A DNA stretch of 64,000 nt from Schlesneria paludicola DSM 18645 (GCA_945876035.1 CAMCMU010000013.1:29537-93536), one strand, 5' to 3'. Shown: positions 44,612-54,290, counted from the stretch's first letter. Notes: generated by a model not told the origin, from the sequence alone. Program-made: numbers and translations.

Positions 44612-45850
44612 TCACGCCTGAGACCAGTCGGCACTCAGAACTTCGGTTTGTTTCAGTACCCACCTGGTGGCTTCGGCTTGGAGGTCGGGTGGGAAGCGGT
44701 GCTTCTGCAGCATGCGGCAGACCATGACTCGGATCTTGGCGCGAGTGGCTTCGCGGACGGTCCAGTTCGATTACGACGCTTCGTCGGACACGGGTGACGA
44801 GTTTCACGGCGATGACTTTGAGTTCGTCGCTGCCCATCGCTTGCACCGCGCTCTCTTGCATGGTCTGGGCGTTGAAGACGCAGATTTCGTCTTCGGTCAG
44901 GTTCAGGTTTTCTCGGCGTTACGTGGCGGCTTGCATCTCTTTGGCCAGTTGGATCCGTTCGTCGATCCCCTCCTGAGTGGTGATGGCTCGGTTGTGGTGG
45001 GCGGTCAGTATCTTTTGCAGCATCTCGCGGAAGGCTCGCGATTAGACGACGTTTTGTTGGCCGCGTTGCTGGATCTCGTCCTTAGAGTCGTACGTCGAGT
45101 AGTTCGGCGGCGACGTTGTTCTGTTTCAAGCCACGGACTTCGGCGAGTTTTTTTCATTAAGGACAAGATCGAGATGTCCAGCCGCGTAAGACCCGCCGCA
45201 GTGAACACGTCGATGGTCTCGTCTTCGACGGTGATCGCTTTCGAGATGAGTTGCCGGAGAGCGTGGTCGAGATCTTCCTGAGTCGTCCGTTCGCCGAAAG
45301 GTTTGACCAAGGCTGATCGCACGGCTTGGCAAACATCAGCCGGAACGCGCGAGTGTCCGGTTCCATGAGCAACCGGAGCTCGCGCTGCGCGGCGGCATCA
45401 TGAGTGGCACACAAGGCGAAGGCACGGGAACTGTCGGTCACGACATTGGTGAAGCGAGCTTTTCCGTCTTCCTGTTGCAAGACGTGTTCTTGACCGGCGG
45501 GCAGTAGGCCGAGCCGTTCGGCCGACGTGCCGGTCATCCATTTCGACCAGTCGCAGCCGTGCATCAGGTCGCAGCAAACTTCGTACTTCTCCAGCAGCAC
45601 GGCGACCGCTTGAGCCGTGTCGATGCTGGGCGTGCCTTGGCCGCAGCTCTCGGTATCGGTGGCCAGCGACAGCTTCAACGGATCGGCCAGTCTCAGGTCA
45701 TCGCGGAAGACGCGGTTTACGCGAGCGATGGCCTGAATCCGTCCGTGACCGCGCATTGGTTTGTCGGCGTACATCGTGTGCAGTCAAAGGGGGCGAATCC
45801 GGTCAGCCACATATCCCGGACGATGACGATGCGGAACGGGTGGAGGCGAC
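44612..45850 (-). pseudogene. Type I restriction subunit R (hsdR) pseudogene, 3' part
   Basis: Read on the minus strand in several successive frames this is the C-terminal portion of HsdR. Segments in order are PFRIVIVRDMWLTGF (about 45793-45839), MYADKPMRGHGRIQAIARV (from 45774), LEKYEVCCDLMHGCDWSKW, then LVKPFGERTTQEDLDHALRQ and GLTRLDISILS, next LAEVRGLKQNNVAAELL, and finally KHRFPPDLQAEATRWVLKQ up to the stop at 44612. At least three frame changes and a short deletion break it. No hsdM or hsdS is in the window. The helicase half lies outside or is lost. It is a dead restriction gene. Confidence 0.85.
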
Positions 45851-46139
45851 GCGTAGTTCTTGTAAAATCCCTCTGCCGTGAACTGGGTGAAATCCTGCTT
45901 TCTCTTTGTCGGGCAGACCACTTTGGGCCACCAAGATCATCACCGGCACCGGTCCGGCGCACGACACGATAGGATCATCATCGAACACCATAGAATCGGC
46001 ACCGAACCTAAGCGAGGCTTTCAACGTGAGTACCTTTCTGAACAGGCCCCCTCATTGCCTAAAGAACACCAATTGTCCCCATCTGCCAAGAGCGGCGTCC
46101 TCACATCAACACCCCGGGCCGCACGCGGGATCGTCGGAC

Positions 46140-46250
46140 CAGGGCTCCGCGCGCGAATCTGTTTAGCCGAGAAGCCTTTAGCCGTTTCGGCGGTGTGCCG
46201 CCCGACAAGATCCGTTACGACAACCTCAATGACGAATGACCGGTCGTCGA
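46140..46250 (+). pseudogene. Fragment of IS21-family transposase (istA)
   Basis: In one plus frame the sequence reads NLFSREAFSRFGGVPPDKI followed by RYDNLNDE and a stop. F-G-G-V-P-x-x-I-R-Y-D-N-L is the conserved core of IS21 IstA transposases. Only about 35 residues are kept, with no ends or istB nearby. It is a scrap of a former insertion. Confidence 0.55.
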
Positions 46251-46468
46251 CAAACGTGACCTCTCCGAAACCACCTCGGTACAGCGCACCACCAGTGACA
46301 AACCCCCCCCGGCAGGATTGCTCCAAAGCGGCTCTCAGGGCAGAATTGAAATCACGGCAAAGTCTGACGCGAGCACTTTAAAATGACTCCGTTCAGATGC
46401 GTCTCATGAATGGCGTATCTGATCGGTCCCTCTAAACCGTCAAGCAGTATTATTCAGAAAGGCGATCA

Positions 46469-47197
46469 ATGAAAACAAATTCTGCTGCGGCCCCTGTCGT
46501 GATTCTCGTCAACGGGCCGAGTTCATCTGGAAAGTCGACAGTCTGTCGGGGGTTGCAGGACCGTCTGATCGATCTTGCAGATGGCGATCCCGCGGCCACC
46601 TTCGGGTTTGTCGCATTTGACGATAAGTTCCGGTTGATCTCCGATAAGCTCTACTCCACCATGTTCGTGGCCGTTGCCGGTGGCGATCTCAGCCGTCTTG
46701 CGTCCCGCGCGCCAAATGACGGTCGCGCCGCATGGGAATACGCCGACGACAGGAATGCCGAGGGCAAGCACGGCGGGAGCCCTCGAATACGACTCGTCCT
46801 GAGCGCTCACACTCGGCGATTGCTGACTGGAATTCACCGTGGTTGGGGCGAGCATCTCAAACTGGGCACGAATCTCATCATCGATCATTTCCTGCAGGAA
46901 AGAGATTGGTGCGACGAAGTCGTCGGCATCATTCGGGAGTCCGGGGCCCGGCTTTTCTCGGTGGGGGTCTTGTGCTCACTGCAAGAGTTGGAGCGCCGCG
47001 AGTCATCCAGGGGCGACGGAGGTGTGGAGGGCAGACCTCTCGGACTGGCTCGAAGAAGTGATGAGATCTGCCACTCACATGGATTGGACTACGACGTCAC
47101 CGTGTGGACGGATCAGCAATCCGTAGCGGAGTCCGTTGAGTCGATCGTCATGGCACTGCGTGCGGCGCGTTGTCTGCCGGGGGAGGTGACCGGTTGA
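46469..47197 (+). CDS. Chloramphenicol phosphotransferase-like kinase
   Basis: 242 residues from the ATG at 46469 with AAAGG six bases upstream. P-loop NTPase of the CPT family: Walker A GPSSSGKST (16-24), the Asp-containing VAFDDKFR (D51, in the place of the catalytic Asp), a central LIIDHFLQERDW and the C-terminal VGVLCSLQELERRESSRGD. CPT of Streptomyces inactivates chloramphenicol by 3'-O-phosphorylation. Most environmental homologues have no tested substrate, so resistance is not proven. It sits between the dead hsdR/istA region and the glycosidase, in the island's cargo stretch. Confidence 0.8.
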   Translation: MKTNSAAAPVVILVNGPSSSGKSTVCRGLQDRLIDLADGDPAATFGFVAFDDKFRLISDKLYSTMFVAVAGGDLSRLASRAPNDGRAAWEYADDRNAEGKHGGSPRIRLVLSAHTRRLLTGIHRGWGEHLKLGTNLIIDHFLQERDWCDEVVGIIRESGARLFSVGVLCSLQELERRESSRGDGGVEGRPLGLARRSDEICHSHGLDYDVTVWTDQQSVAESVESIVMALRAARCLPGEVTG

Positions 47198-47969
47198 GGG
47201 TTGTATATTGCCTCGCGGCATCGGCCCACCGGAACAACTGCAATGCCTCTGCGTCCCACGCAACAGACATCGCCAAAAGTCGCAATCCTTTGGGACGCTC
47301 TGCGACACGAGGATCACGGCACGACTAGCCGCGCTCAGATGTCGCGCAAGCGAACTACCGAGAGACCCGTTGCCGCCCGCGATCACGATTGGAGTATTTG
47401 ATAATAGCGCACCACATTTCTCGATTCAAATTTTCGGTCTAACACGTGGCTCTGATCGCAGTGGCTATGTCGCTTTAACATCGCTGCCTGCGTTTTTCTG
47501 GTAATTCCCCTTCCATGAGCGAGTTTCGGGGGACGCATCAAAATCCGGCGTCGAGTCAATTTGCAGGCCAATTAGACGTTCAGAAAAAACCGAGGAGCAC
47601 GACAACGACAGAGCTTTTGGCAAACAGAATTTTTATCATTCCCCGGCCAGCCAGATTGCGTTAAGCAAATCGAGGGACTCGCCTTGAAATTGTCGGGAAC
47701 GAAAACAGGTGTCAGGAAACGTTTCCCGCTTTTTTTGTCAGCGACAATGTCGTCTTCGGTTCCTGACACATTTCTGCTCCTCGTTCGATGAGTCGCATCG
47801 ATCATCCCACCGCGGACTTTGTGATTGGGGAAAGCGAATGGTATTAGCGACGGATATTGATCGGAAATTTGATGGGAAATTTGATGGGAAAACAGCGTTC
47901 CTCGCGATACCCAAGTTTGGGCTCGGCAAGCCGCTGCCCCTCACGAAAGTGCTTGAAATGGAGGTGCGA
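47198..47969. other. Intergenic region with repeat R1
   Basis: About 770 bp between kinase and glycosidase genes. The only element is the palindromic repeat at 47708-47770 and a 12-bp tandem duplication (AAATTTGATGGG) at 47865-47888. No gene is seen; the glycosidase frame is open here but without start support. Confidence 0.5.
47708..47770. repeat. Palindromic repeat copy R1
   Basis: Arms GTGTCAGGAA (47709-47718) and TTCCTGACAC (47760-47769) are perfect complements around a 41-base middle (GTTTCCCGC..., with GACAATGTCG). The right arm is followed by ATTTC where the other copies have CTTTTT. It lies about 200 bp before the glycosidase start. Confidence 0.9.
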
Positions 47970-50519
47970 ATGCATCTGACACCGCCGCCGAAAACACGAC
48001 CGAGATCCAGACGCCGATCGCAGTCTGGCCCCCTGGTCGGGGTGGTGATCCTGCTGCTGTTGCTGGGTAGAGATAGCTGGGCGGTGGAGCGGGTTGCGGG
48101 GACGCGGATGGAGGTGGATTGGGCGAGGTTGATCTCGACGAACGACATCATTCTCACGACGCCGGCGGTGGATTCTTATCAAGGGCTCTTGCTTGGAAAC
48201 GGAGATGTTGCGGTTTCGCTGTACGGCCCGGCAGAGTTGCTCACGCTGCACGTGGGAAAGAATGACATCTGGGACTATCGCGATCCGATGGACGATAAGC
48301 GGCCGGTGACGCACGCGGCGTTTCTGGCGAAGTACGCGGACACGAGCAAGCCGCCGGTCAGGAACTATCTCAGCGATCCGGCGGTCGATGCGCACAACGT
48401 CCAGATCCGGCAGAATTATGAAACATCGATGCCGTCGAGCAAGCCGGCCGGGCAGATTCGGTTTCGTACGCCGGCGCGGTTGGACGCCGGCGCGGCTGCG
48501 ACTTATCGCGCGCGGCTGCATCTGTTCGACGCGGAGGTTCGCAGCGTGACGGGCGACGCGGCGGATAGGGCTGGGCCAGCGTTACGCGCGTTCGTGGCGT
48601 ATCCGCAGAATCTTATCGTAGCCGAGTTCGATCCGGGGAATGCGGCCGAGTTCGATGTCGAGTTGGCGCGACATGCCGACTGCACGGGCGACATCCCCAA
48701 CGGGCCGGTGCTCGGCGCCCAGGGGCGGGATATGTGGATGCGTTACAGGTTCCCGGCCGACCCGATCACGTCTCCGAATGGGTTTGAGTACGTGATGTAC
48801 GCACGCATTCTGGGCGGCGAAGCGGACGTAAAAGTCATCACAGAGTTCGCCACAATCACACAGGCGACTTGGCGGATCGGCACGGCGTCGACACAGCCGG
48901 TGAAGGCGATGGAGAGCGCCTGCGTGGCTCACGTGAAGTCAGCCGGGCCGGTGACGGTGCTCGTGGCGGTGATCACGACTCGCGACAATCCGCAACCGTT
49001 CGAGCAGGCGCGTCAGGTGGTGGATCACGCCGAGAAACAAGGGCCGGCCGGGCTGGAGCGCGCGCATCGGGAGTGGTGGCACGGGTTCTGGCAGCGATCA
49101 TTCGTGGAACTGGCGGGCGAGACGTTTCTCAATCAGCAATGGTACTTCAACCAGTATCTTCTGGCCTGCTCGCAGCGGCCTGGGCGGGTAGCGCCAGGTC
49201 TGTTCGGCGCGTGGGCTTGGGAGGACTATCCACCCTTTGGTAACGACTACCACTGGGACTACAACATGCAGCAGGCGATCTGGGGCGCGTTCTCCAGTAA
49301 TCACCTCGAGCATGTCGGCCCGTACGAAGACGCGGCGCTGGCGCTGTTGCCCGCGGCCATCACGGATGCGATGGAAACGTATGGCATCGACGGCGCGAAG
49401 TTTTTTCTCTCGTCGTATCCACGAACCTACCGGCACAACCCGTTTCCGTTGCTGCATTACGACAAAATGATGTCGCTCAACGGCTGGGTCGCGCATCCGC
49501 TCTGGTGGAAATATCTCTACAGCCAAGATCGGGAGTACCTGCGCACGCGGGCGTATCCGCTCATGCGAGAATGCGCGCGGTTTTACGAACGATACCTGAT
49601 CACCGACGCCGACGGGAAGTACGAGATCTGGCCGACGGCGGCGTGGGACGTTGATTTTACGCCGCACCTGAAGTTCAACCGTAATTTCCCGATGGATTTG
49701 TCGTTCGTGAAGTACCTGCTTCGTGCCTGCGTCAGCGCCAGTCAGGTACTCGATGTGGACAGCGACCTGCGTTCGCAATGGACAAAGATCACCGACAATC
49801 TGCACGCCTACCCCACCGCCGACACTCCCGACGGCAAGGTCTTCAGCGCCTACGACGGCGCCAGTGCCGGATATCACTTCCCACTAGAAACCATCACAAT
49901 CTTTCCAGGCGACGACATCGGGCTTCACTCGCCGCTGCCGCTGCGCGAAATGGCATTGCGAACGCTCGCTCCCATGACCTACCGGGGAGACGAGCAACTT
50001 CTGAAGGCCATGATGCGTGTGCGGATGGGCGTGGACGACTCCGTAGCCTTCGAACGACAGCTTCGCGCGACCACTCGCGCCAACGGTACCCGTTTCTATT
50101 CTGGCGAATCGTTCTTCTGGATCCACGGCAGCGGCGACACAATTTGGACTAACGAAAATCTGCTGCAAAGCTATACCGGCGAGATTCGCCTCGCCCCCGT
50201 CAAGCGAAAACAAGGCGCACACTTTGCGCGTTTGCGGGCCGTCGGCGGCTTCCTCGTCAGCGGCGAAATCCGCCCTGGCGGCGACCCGGCCTATGCCAGC
50301 ATCGCAAGCGAGGCTGGCATAGCCTGCAAATTGGTCCGTCCATGGGACGGCGACGTGCGCGTGCGCGAGCTGAACTCGATGAAACCGATCGATGTGAATG
50401 AGTCAGGCGGCGTAATCAGCTTCGAGACGATCAAGCATGCGACTTACATCGTCGACCGCCCGTCGGACCCGTGGGAGACAATGCCGCTGGTTGCCATTCC
50501 GACGAACGCAATTCCTTGA
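47970..50519 (+). CDS. Secreted glycoside hydrolase, GH95-like (six-hairpin fold)
   Basis: 849 residues from the ATG at 47970, preceded by GGAGGTG. A basic N-region followed by GPLVGVVILLLLLGRDSWA is a signal peptide or anchor. The N-terminal beta-domain (LLGNGDVAVSLYGPAELLTLHVGKNDIWDYR) and the catalytic barrel (FGNDYHWDYNMQQAIW, WPTAAWDVDFTP, FWIHGSGDTIWTNENLLQSY) match the plan of GH95 alpha-L-fucosidases/galactosidases and related clans. I do not see the classical GH95 Asn pair exactly, so the specificity is open. The gene is clearly GC-richer than the flanks, a sign of transfer. It lies between repeats R1 and R2. Confidence 0.75.
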   Translation: MHLTPPPKTRPRSRRRSQSGPLVGVVILLLLLGRDSWAVERVAGTRMEVDWARLISTNDIILTTPAVDSYQGLLLGNGDVAVSLYGPAELLTLHVGKNDIWDYRDPMDDKRPVTHAAFLAKYADTSKPPVRNYLSDPAVDAHNVQIRQNYETSMPSSKPAGQIRFRTPARLDAGAAATYRARLHLFDAEVRSVTGDAADRAGPALRAFVAYPQNLIVAEFDPGNAAEFDVELARHADCTGDIPNGPVLGAQGRDMWMRYRFPADPITSPNGFEYVMYARILGGEADVKVITEFATITQATWRIGTASTQPVKAMESACVAHVKSAGPVTVLVAVITTRDNPQPFEQARQVVDHAEKQGPAGLERAHREWWHGFWQRSFVELAGETFLNQQWYFNQYLLACSQRPGRVAPGLFGAWAWEDYPPFGNDYHWDYNMQQAIWGAFSSNHLEHVGPYEDAALALLPAAITDAMETYGIDGAKFFLSSYPRTYRHNPFPLLHYDKMMSLNGWVAHPLWWKYLYSQDREYLRTRAYPLMRECARFYERYLITDADGKYEIWPTAAWDVDFTPHLKFNRNFPMDLSFVKYLLRACVSASQVLDVDSDLRSQWTKITDNLHAYPTADTPDGKVFSAYDGASAGYHFPLETITIFPGDDIGLHSPLPLREMALRTLAPMTYRGDEQLLKAMMRVRMGVDDSVAFERQLRATTRANGTRFYSGESFFWIHGSGDTIWTNENLLQSYTGEIRLAPVKRKQGAHFARLRAVGGFLVSGEIRPGGDPAYASIASEAGIACKLVRPWDGDVRVRELNSMKPIDVNESGGVISFETIKHATYIVDRPSDPWETMPLVAIPTNAIP

Positions 50520-50629
50520 CTGTCGTCGCTAGGCACAAAGCCGAAAGATTGGCATTCGGCTGGAACGCAAATGGTCGGACCGAGATCGAGTTTAAATCAC
50601 AGAACCGAAAAACGTGTGACACGAAATAA

Positions 50630-50696
50630 GGTGTCAGGAATCAAAACCGACATTGTTGCAGACAAAAAGTCAGGAAACGGTTCCTGACACCTTTTT
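50630..50696. repeat. Palindromic repeat copy R2
   Basis: Arms GTGTCAGGAA (50631-50640) and TTCCTGACAC (50681-50690), perfect complements, then CTTTTTGTGC. The middle contains a second CAGGAAACGG beside the right arm. It lies 112 bp behind the glycosidase stop and 130 bp before the nuclease start. This is the most regular copy. Confidence 0.92.
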
Positions 50697-50818
50697 GTGC
50701 CTCGAACTCGTTTGGTAGGGCGGTATTTTGACGGTCCGTCGGTACAACGTACGTACGGACGGGAGTATCGTACCCCGTGTCGTGCCGTATTCTGATCCTG
50801 TGTTACCGGACATCAACC

Positions 50819-51271
50819 ATGTCGTCAGTCATGTTGATCGTGTCGCTCGCGCTGTCTGCGGATCTGGCCTGCAAGCCGTTACAGGAGCTGACTGGCGTTG
50901 TCGTCGGGGTCACCGATGGCGGTATAATCACGGTCTTGGATGTCGATGAGGTTCGACACAAGGTGCGTCTGAATGCCATTGAGGCTCCAGAAAAGAAAGA
51001 GGCGTTCGGCACGAAATCTAAGCACGCTCTGAGTGACAAGATCTATGCGAAGAGTGTGGTTGTTCGTTGGATGTCCAAAGATCGTTATGGCCGGATCTTG
51101 GGGGATGTCGTGCTCGGTGACCGGTTGATCAATCTTGAAATGGTTGCTGACGGCTACGCTTGGCACGACAAGAAATACGATCAGAGAAAAGAATTCGCTG
51201 ATGCCGAGAAGACGGCGAAACAGAAACGGCTTGGCTTGTGGGTCGATTCCGTGCCATCGTGGGAGTATTGA
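50819..51271 (+). CDS. Secreted staphylococcal-nuclease-fold (thermonuclease) protein
   Basis: 150 residues from the ATG at 50819; the frame opens at the GTG 50777. A short hydrophobic N-terminus (MLIVSLALSADLACK) suggests secretion. The SNase fold is complete, with the catalytic set R50 (in KVRLNAIEAPE), E55/E58 and R92 (in DRYGR). The C-terminus YAWHDKKYDQRKEFADAEKTAKQKRLGLW is the typical helix. It should cleave DNA or RNA with calcium outside the cell. It sits between repeats R2 and R3. Confidence 0.88.
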   Translation: MSSVMLIVSLALSADLACKPLQELTGVVVGVTDGGIITVLDVDEVRHKVRLNAIEAPEKKEAFGTKSKHALSDKIYAKSVVVRWMSKDRYGRILGDVVLGDRLINLEMVADGYAWHDKKYDQRKEFADAEKTAKQKRLGLWVDSVPSWEY

Positions 51272-52067
51272 TCTGAGCCTCCGCCGTCGCAGCGGCGGCT
51301 GTCACCGGTGGTGGATCTCAAAGTCAACTCCCGCCGCCCGGTGATGCCGGCGGTTCGGCAGTCGTGTGTTGTCGTGAGGGAGCGATGGCATCCGGTATCC
51401 GTCCAATTGGTCGTCGTGTGTTCGACGCCCGGAGAAGGTTATTTCGGTGACGAGTCGCCGCCCGAGGGGAGTCCCGTCTTTGAATGGCATCTCAACTTCG
51501 CACACTCCGACCTCTTCGAATTTTATGGTGGATCTCTGTTTGCCCAAGACGAGAAGCAGGCGGCTGTACCCCCGCGTCCTGCCTTGGAACAACGTTTTCA
51601 TGGCCCGCGCGGAAGCTGTCCCGACGGCCGCGCAGGCCATCACGCCGCCAACGATCAGCTCCCCATGGAAGTCTCGCCGGGCGGATGCGGTCGTTACACT
51701 CGCCATCAAAATAGAGGGCAGATTCAGCGCAGCCTTCACGGACTTCGCCGTCGCCGGCATTGAATCATGCCAAGCCCCCCCAAAGTCATGGTCCATAAGG
51801 GCTTCAGGGGGGCGGGGCCTTACGGAGGCAACCGGATCCCGGTGGCCGGGTTGCCACTCCTTGCCGCCCGATTGACACGCCTCGTGTTTCACACGGGAGA
51901 GACAGACGGTTCTCAGCTAGACCAGCAAGCACGCCGGACTGTGCAACAAGGCGTGGAGTCCGGCGCGCAAGGTGTCTGATATCATGCTTCAGATGGAATC
52001 GATGGAGTTTTCGTAGTGCGTGAGTGACGGCAAGTAGCCGAACGTCAGCGGCTGGGGGAAAATAAAG
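51272..52067. other. GC-rich gap without convincing gene
   Basis: About 800 bp with long open frames on both strands (for example 51302-51892 minus and 51447-51875 plus). None has a recognisable domain or start context; they look like GC-driven shadows or an unrecognised dead element. Confidence 0.4.
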
Positions 52068-52137
52068 GTGTTAGGAATTGTTGTTTCTCCAATAGTTTTA
52101 CTGGAAACGGTTCCCGACACCTTTTTCCGACACCTTT
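52067..52137. repeat. Palindromic repeat copy R3
   Basis: Arms GTGTTAGGAA (52068-52077) and TTCCCGACAC (52111-52120) with two changes relative to the R2 core, then CTTTTTCCGACACC. The right side is followed by a second CGACACC, possibly a nested duplication. It lies between the nuclease and the oxidoreductase genes. Confidence 0.82.
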
Positions 52138-52218
52138 CGGATAAAATCAACACCGAGCCGATTTCGGATGATCCCATTAAATACGCAGGGAATCCCCTGA
52201 TGATTAAGGTCCAGAAAC

Positions 52219-54021
52219 ATGACTGATCAGACGAGTGCTTTGACGCACGAGGTGTCCGTATGGCTGTCCCAATTTGGGACCGCGTTGGATCGGAAAGATT
52301 GGTCTGCCGCAGTGGACTTATTTGGTGAGGAATGTTTTTGGCGTGATTTGGTTGCGTTCACGTGGAACATCAAAACACTTGAAGGGAAAGCTGAGATCCG
52401 CGCCATGTTGGCCGCCACAATTTCGGATGTACAGCCCACTGGCTGGCAGATCGCGGGAACGGCAACCGACGAAAACGGCGTGACCGAGGCGTGGTTAACT
52501 TTTGAGACCGCAGTAGCGCGTGGCAAAGGCTATCTGCGATTGAAGTCTGGTAAATGTTGGACGTTACTCACCACGATGACAGAACTGACGGGGTTCGAAG
52601 AACAGTGTGGGGCAAGTCGCCCGCTCGGCACGCAGCACGGAGTTTACAAGAATCAGAGAACGTGGCTGGAGCAAAAATCGCAGGACGAAAGGGAACTGGG
52701 CGATATCACTCAACCGTACTGCGTCATCATTGGTGGAGGTCAAGGCGGAATCGGTTTGGCCGCGAGGCTGAAACGTTTGCATGTGCCAACAATCATTATC
52801 GAAAAAAATAGTCGTGCCGGTGATTCGTGGCGGAACCGCTACAAGTCGCTCTGTCTGCACGATCCTGTGTGGTACGACCACCTGCCCTATCTGCCGTTTC
52901 CTGATCATTGGCCTGTATTTTCGCCAAAGGACAAAATCGGTGACTGGTTGGAAATGTACACCAAGGTCATGGAGTTAAATTATTGGCATTCCACCGTTTG
53001 TCTGGGCGCCCAATATCATGAAGACACGCAAGACTGGAGTGTGACCGTCGAACGCGAAGGTCGGCCCATCGTGCTGCGACCTCGGCAACTGGTATTAGCG
53101 ACCGGTATGTCGGGCATGCCACATATCCCTCAAATTCCGGGCGCCGATAGGTTTCATGGAATACAACAACATTCCAGCCAGTTTCGGGGGGTTGGCGACT
53201 TTTGCGGCAAGAAGTGCATCGTCCTCGGCTCGAATAATTCGGCTCACGATATCTGTGCTGCTTTGTGGGAACACGATGCTGATGTGACCATGATTCAACG
53301 TTCATCGACTCATGTCGTGAGATCAAGTACGCTCATGGAATTGGGTCTTGGTGGTCTGTATTCTGAGTCCGCTGTCAAAGCGGGGATCACAACAGATATG
53401 GCCGATATGCGTTTCGCATCTGTCCCGTATCGCATCATGCACAGGTTGGATATTCCCGTCTATCAAGCGATCGCCCACAGGGACGCTGATTTGTATGAGC
53501 GACTCTCGCGTGCCGGATTTCTGTTGGATTTCGGAGACGATGGTTCCGGGCTATTCCTGAAATACTTGCGACGAGGGTCTGGCTATTACATCGATGTCGG
53601 AGCGTCTGACTTAATTGCAGACGGGCGAATCAAGCTGCACAGTGGGGTCAGCATTCAGCGAATTCAGGACGATTCCGTGGTGCTGACAAATGGTACCGTT
53701 TTACCAGCGGACATGATCGTCTATGCCACGGGGTATGGGTCGATGAATAGTTGGGCGGAACGCCTTGTTTCCCAAGAAGTCGCCGATCGGGTGGGCAAGT
53801 GTTGGGGGTTGGGTTCCGCGACGACGAAAGACCCCGGTCCTTGGGAAGGCGAATTGCGAAATATGTGGAAGCCCACATTACAGCCAGCATTGTGGTTTCA
53901 CGGAGGAAATCTGCACCAATCGCGGCATTATTCTCTGTATTTAGCCTTACAGATTAAGGCCCGACAAGAAGGAATTCACACTCCCGTTTATGGCATCGGC
54001 CCAACGCACCATCTTGTATAA
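52219..54021 (+). CDS. NTF2-like domain fused to flavin-containing monooxygenase
   Basis: 600 residues from the ATG at 52219, with AAGG upstream. Residues ~8-125 form a SnoaL/NTF2-like cone (VSVWLSQFGTALDRKDWSA, CFWRDLVAFTW). From ~165 a flavoprotein monooxygenase follows: FAD-binding GGGQGG (172-177), the FMO-like fingerprint FHGIQQHSSQF (312-322) and a second dinucleotide fold GSNNSA (337-342) for NADPH. These enzymes oxygenate organic substrates such as amines, sulfides or ketones (Baeyer-Villiger). The fused NTF2-like domain may bind substrate. No regulator is adjacent. It is bracketed by repeats R3 and R4. Confidence 0.88.
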   Translation: MTDQTSALTHEVSVWLSQFGTALDRKDWSAAVDLFGEECFWRDLVAFTWNIKTLEGKAEIRAMLAATISDVQPTGWQIAGTATDENGVTEAWLTFETAVARGKGYLRLKSGKCWTLLTTMTELTGFEEQCGASRPLGTQHGVYKNQRTWLEQKSQDERELGDITQPYCVIIGGGQGGIGLAARLKRLHVPTIIIEKNSRAGDSWRNRYKSLCLHDPVWYDHLPYLPFPDHWPVFSPKDKIGDWLEMYTKVMELNYWHSTVCLGAQYHEDTQDWSVTVEREGRPIVLRPRQLVLATGMSGMPHIPQIPGADRFHGIQQHSSQFRGVGDFCGKKCIVLGSNNSAHDICAALWEHDADVTMIQRSSTHVVRSSTLMELGLGGLYSESAVKAGITTDMADMRFASVPYRIMHRLDIPVYQAIAHRDADLYERLSRAGFLLDFGDDGSGLFLKYLRRGSGYYIDVGASDLIADGRIKLHSGVSIQRIQDDSVVLTNGTVLPADMIVYATGYGSMNSWAERLVSQEVADRVGKCWGLGSATTKDPGPWEGELRNMWKPTLQPALWFHGGNLHQSRHYSLYLALQIKARQEGIHTPVYGIGPTHHLV

Positions 54022-54038
54022 GAATGCCGGAGACAACA

Positions 54039-54102
54039 GGTATCAGGAACCGTACACGACCTTGTTGCTGTATGAAACATGAGGGAAACGGTTCCTAACG
54101 CA
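54039..54102. repeat. Palindromic repeat copy R4
   Basis: Arms GTATCAGGAA (54040-54049) and TTCCTAACGC (54092-54101), the most diverged copy. The middle keeps CTTGTTGCTG and GGGAAACGG, seen in R2. It lies 18 bp behind the oxidoreductase stop. Confidence 0.75.
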
Positions 54103-54290
54103 TGTACCCCACCCTCCCCACAGCATGAGGCGATAGTCGCTGTTCATCAATCAGCATTCTCCGGTCAAGACCGGGCCCCGCAGCGACTTCTATGTCACCT
54201 TTTCTTCCACACATGCATCATTTCATCCGTGCCGGACTTTGTGTTGGCGTGAGATCGAGAGACGCATGCGGCGCACACCGGATTCAGCTT

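Noticed and set aside
44667..45281. 204-codon plus-strand frame
   Set aside because: Antisense to the hsdR pseudogene, whose minus-strand segments match a known family.
51302..51892. 196-codon minus frame opposite a 142-codon plus frame
   Set aside because: Both strands open at once in GC-rich DNA, with no recognisable domain or start signal. I cannot decide for either.
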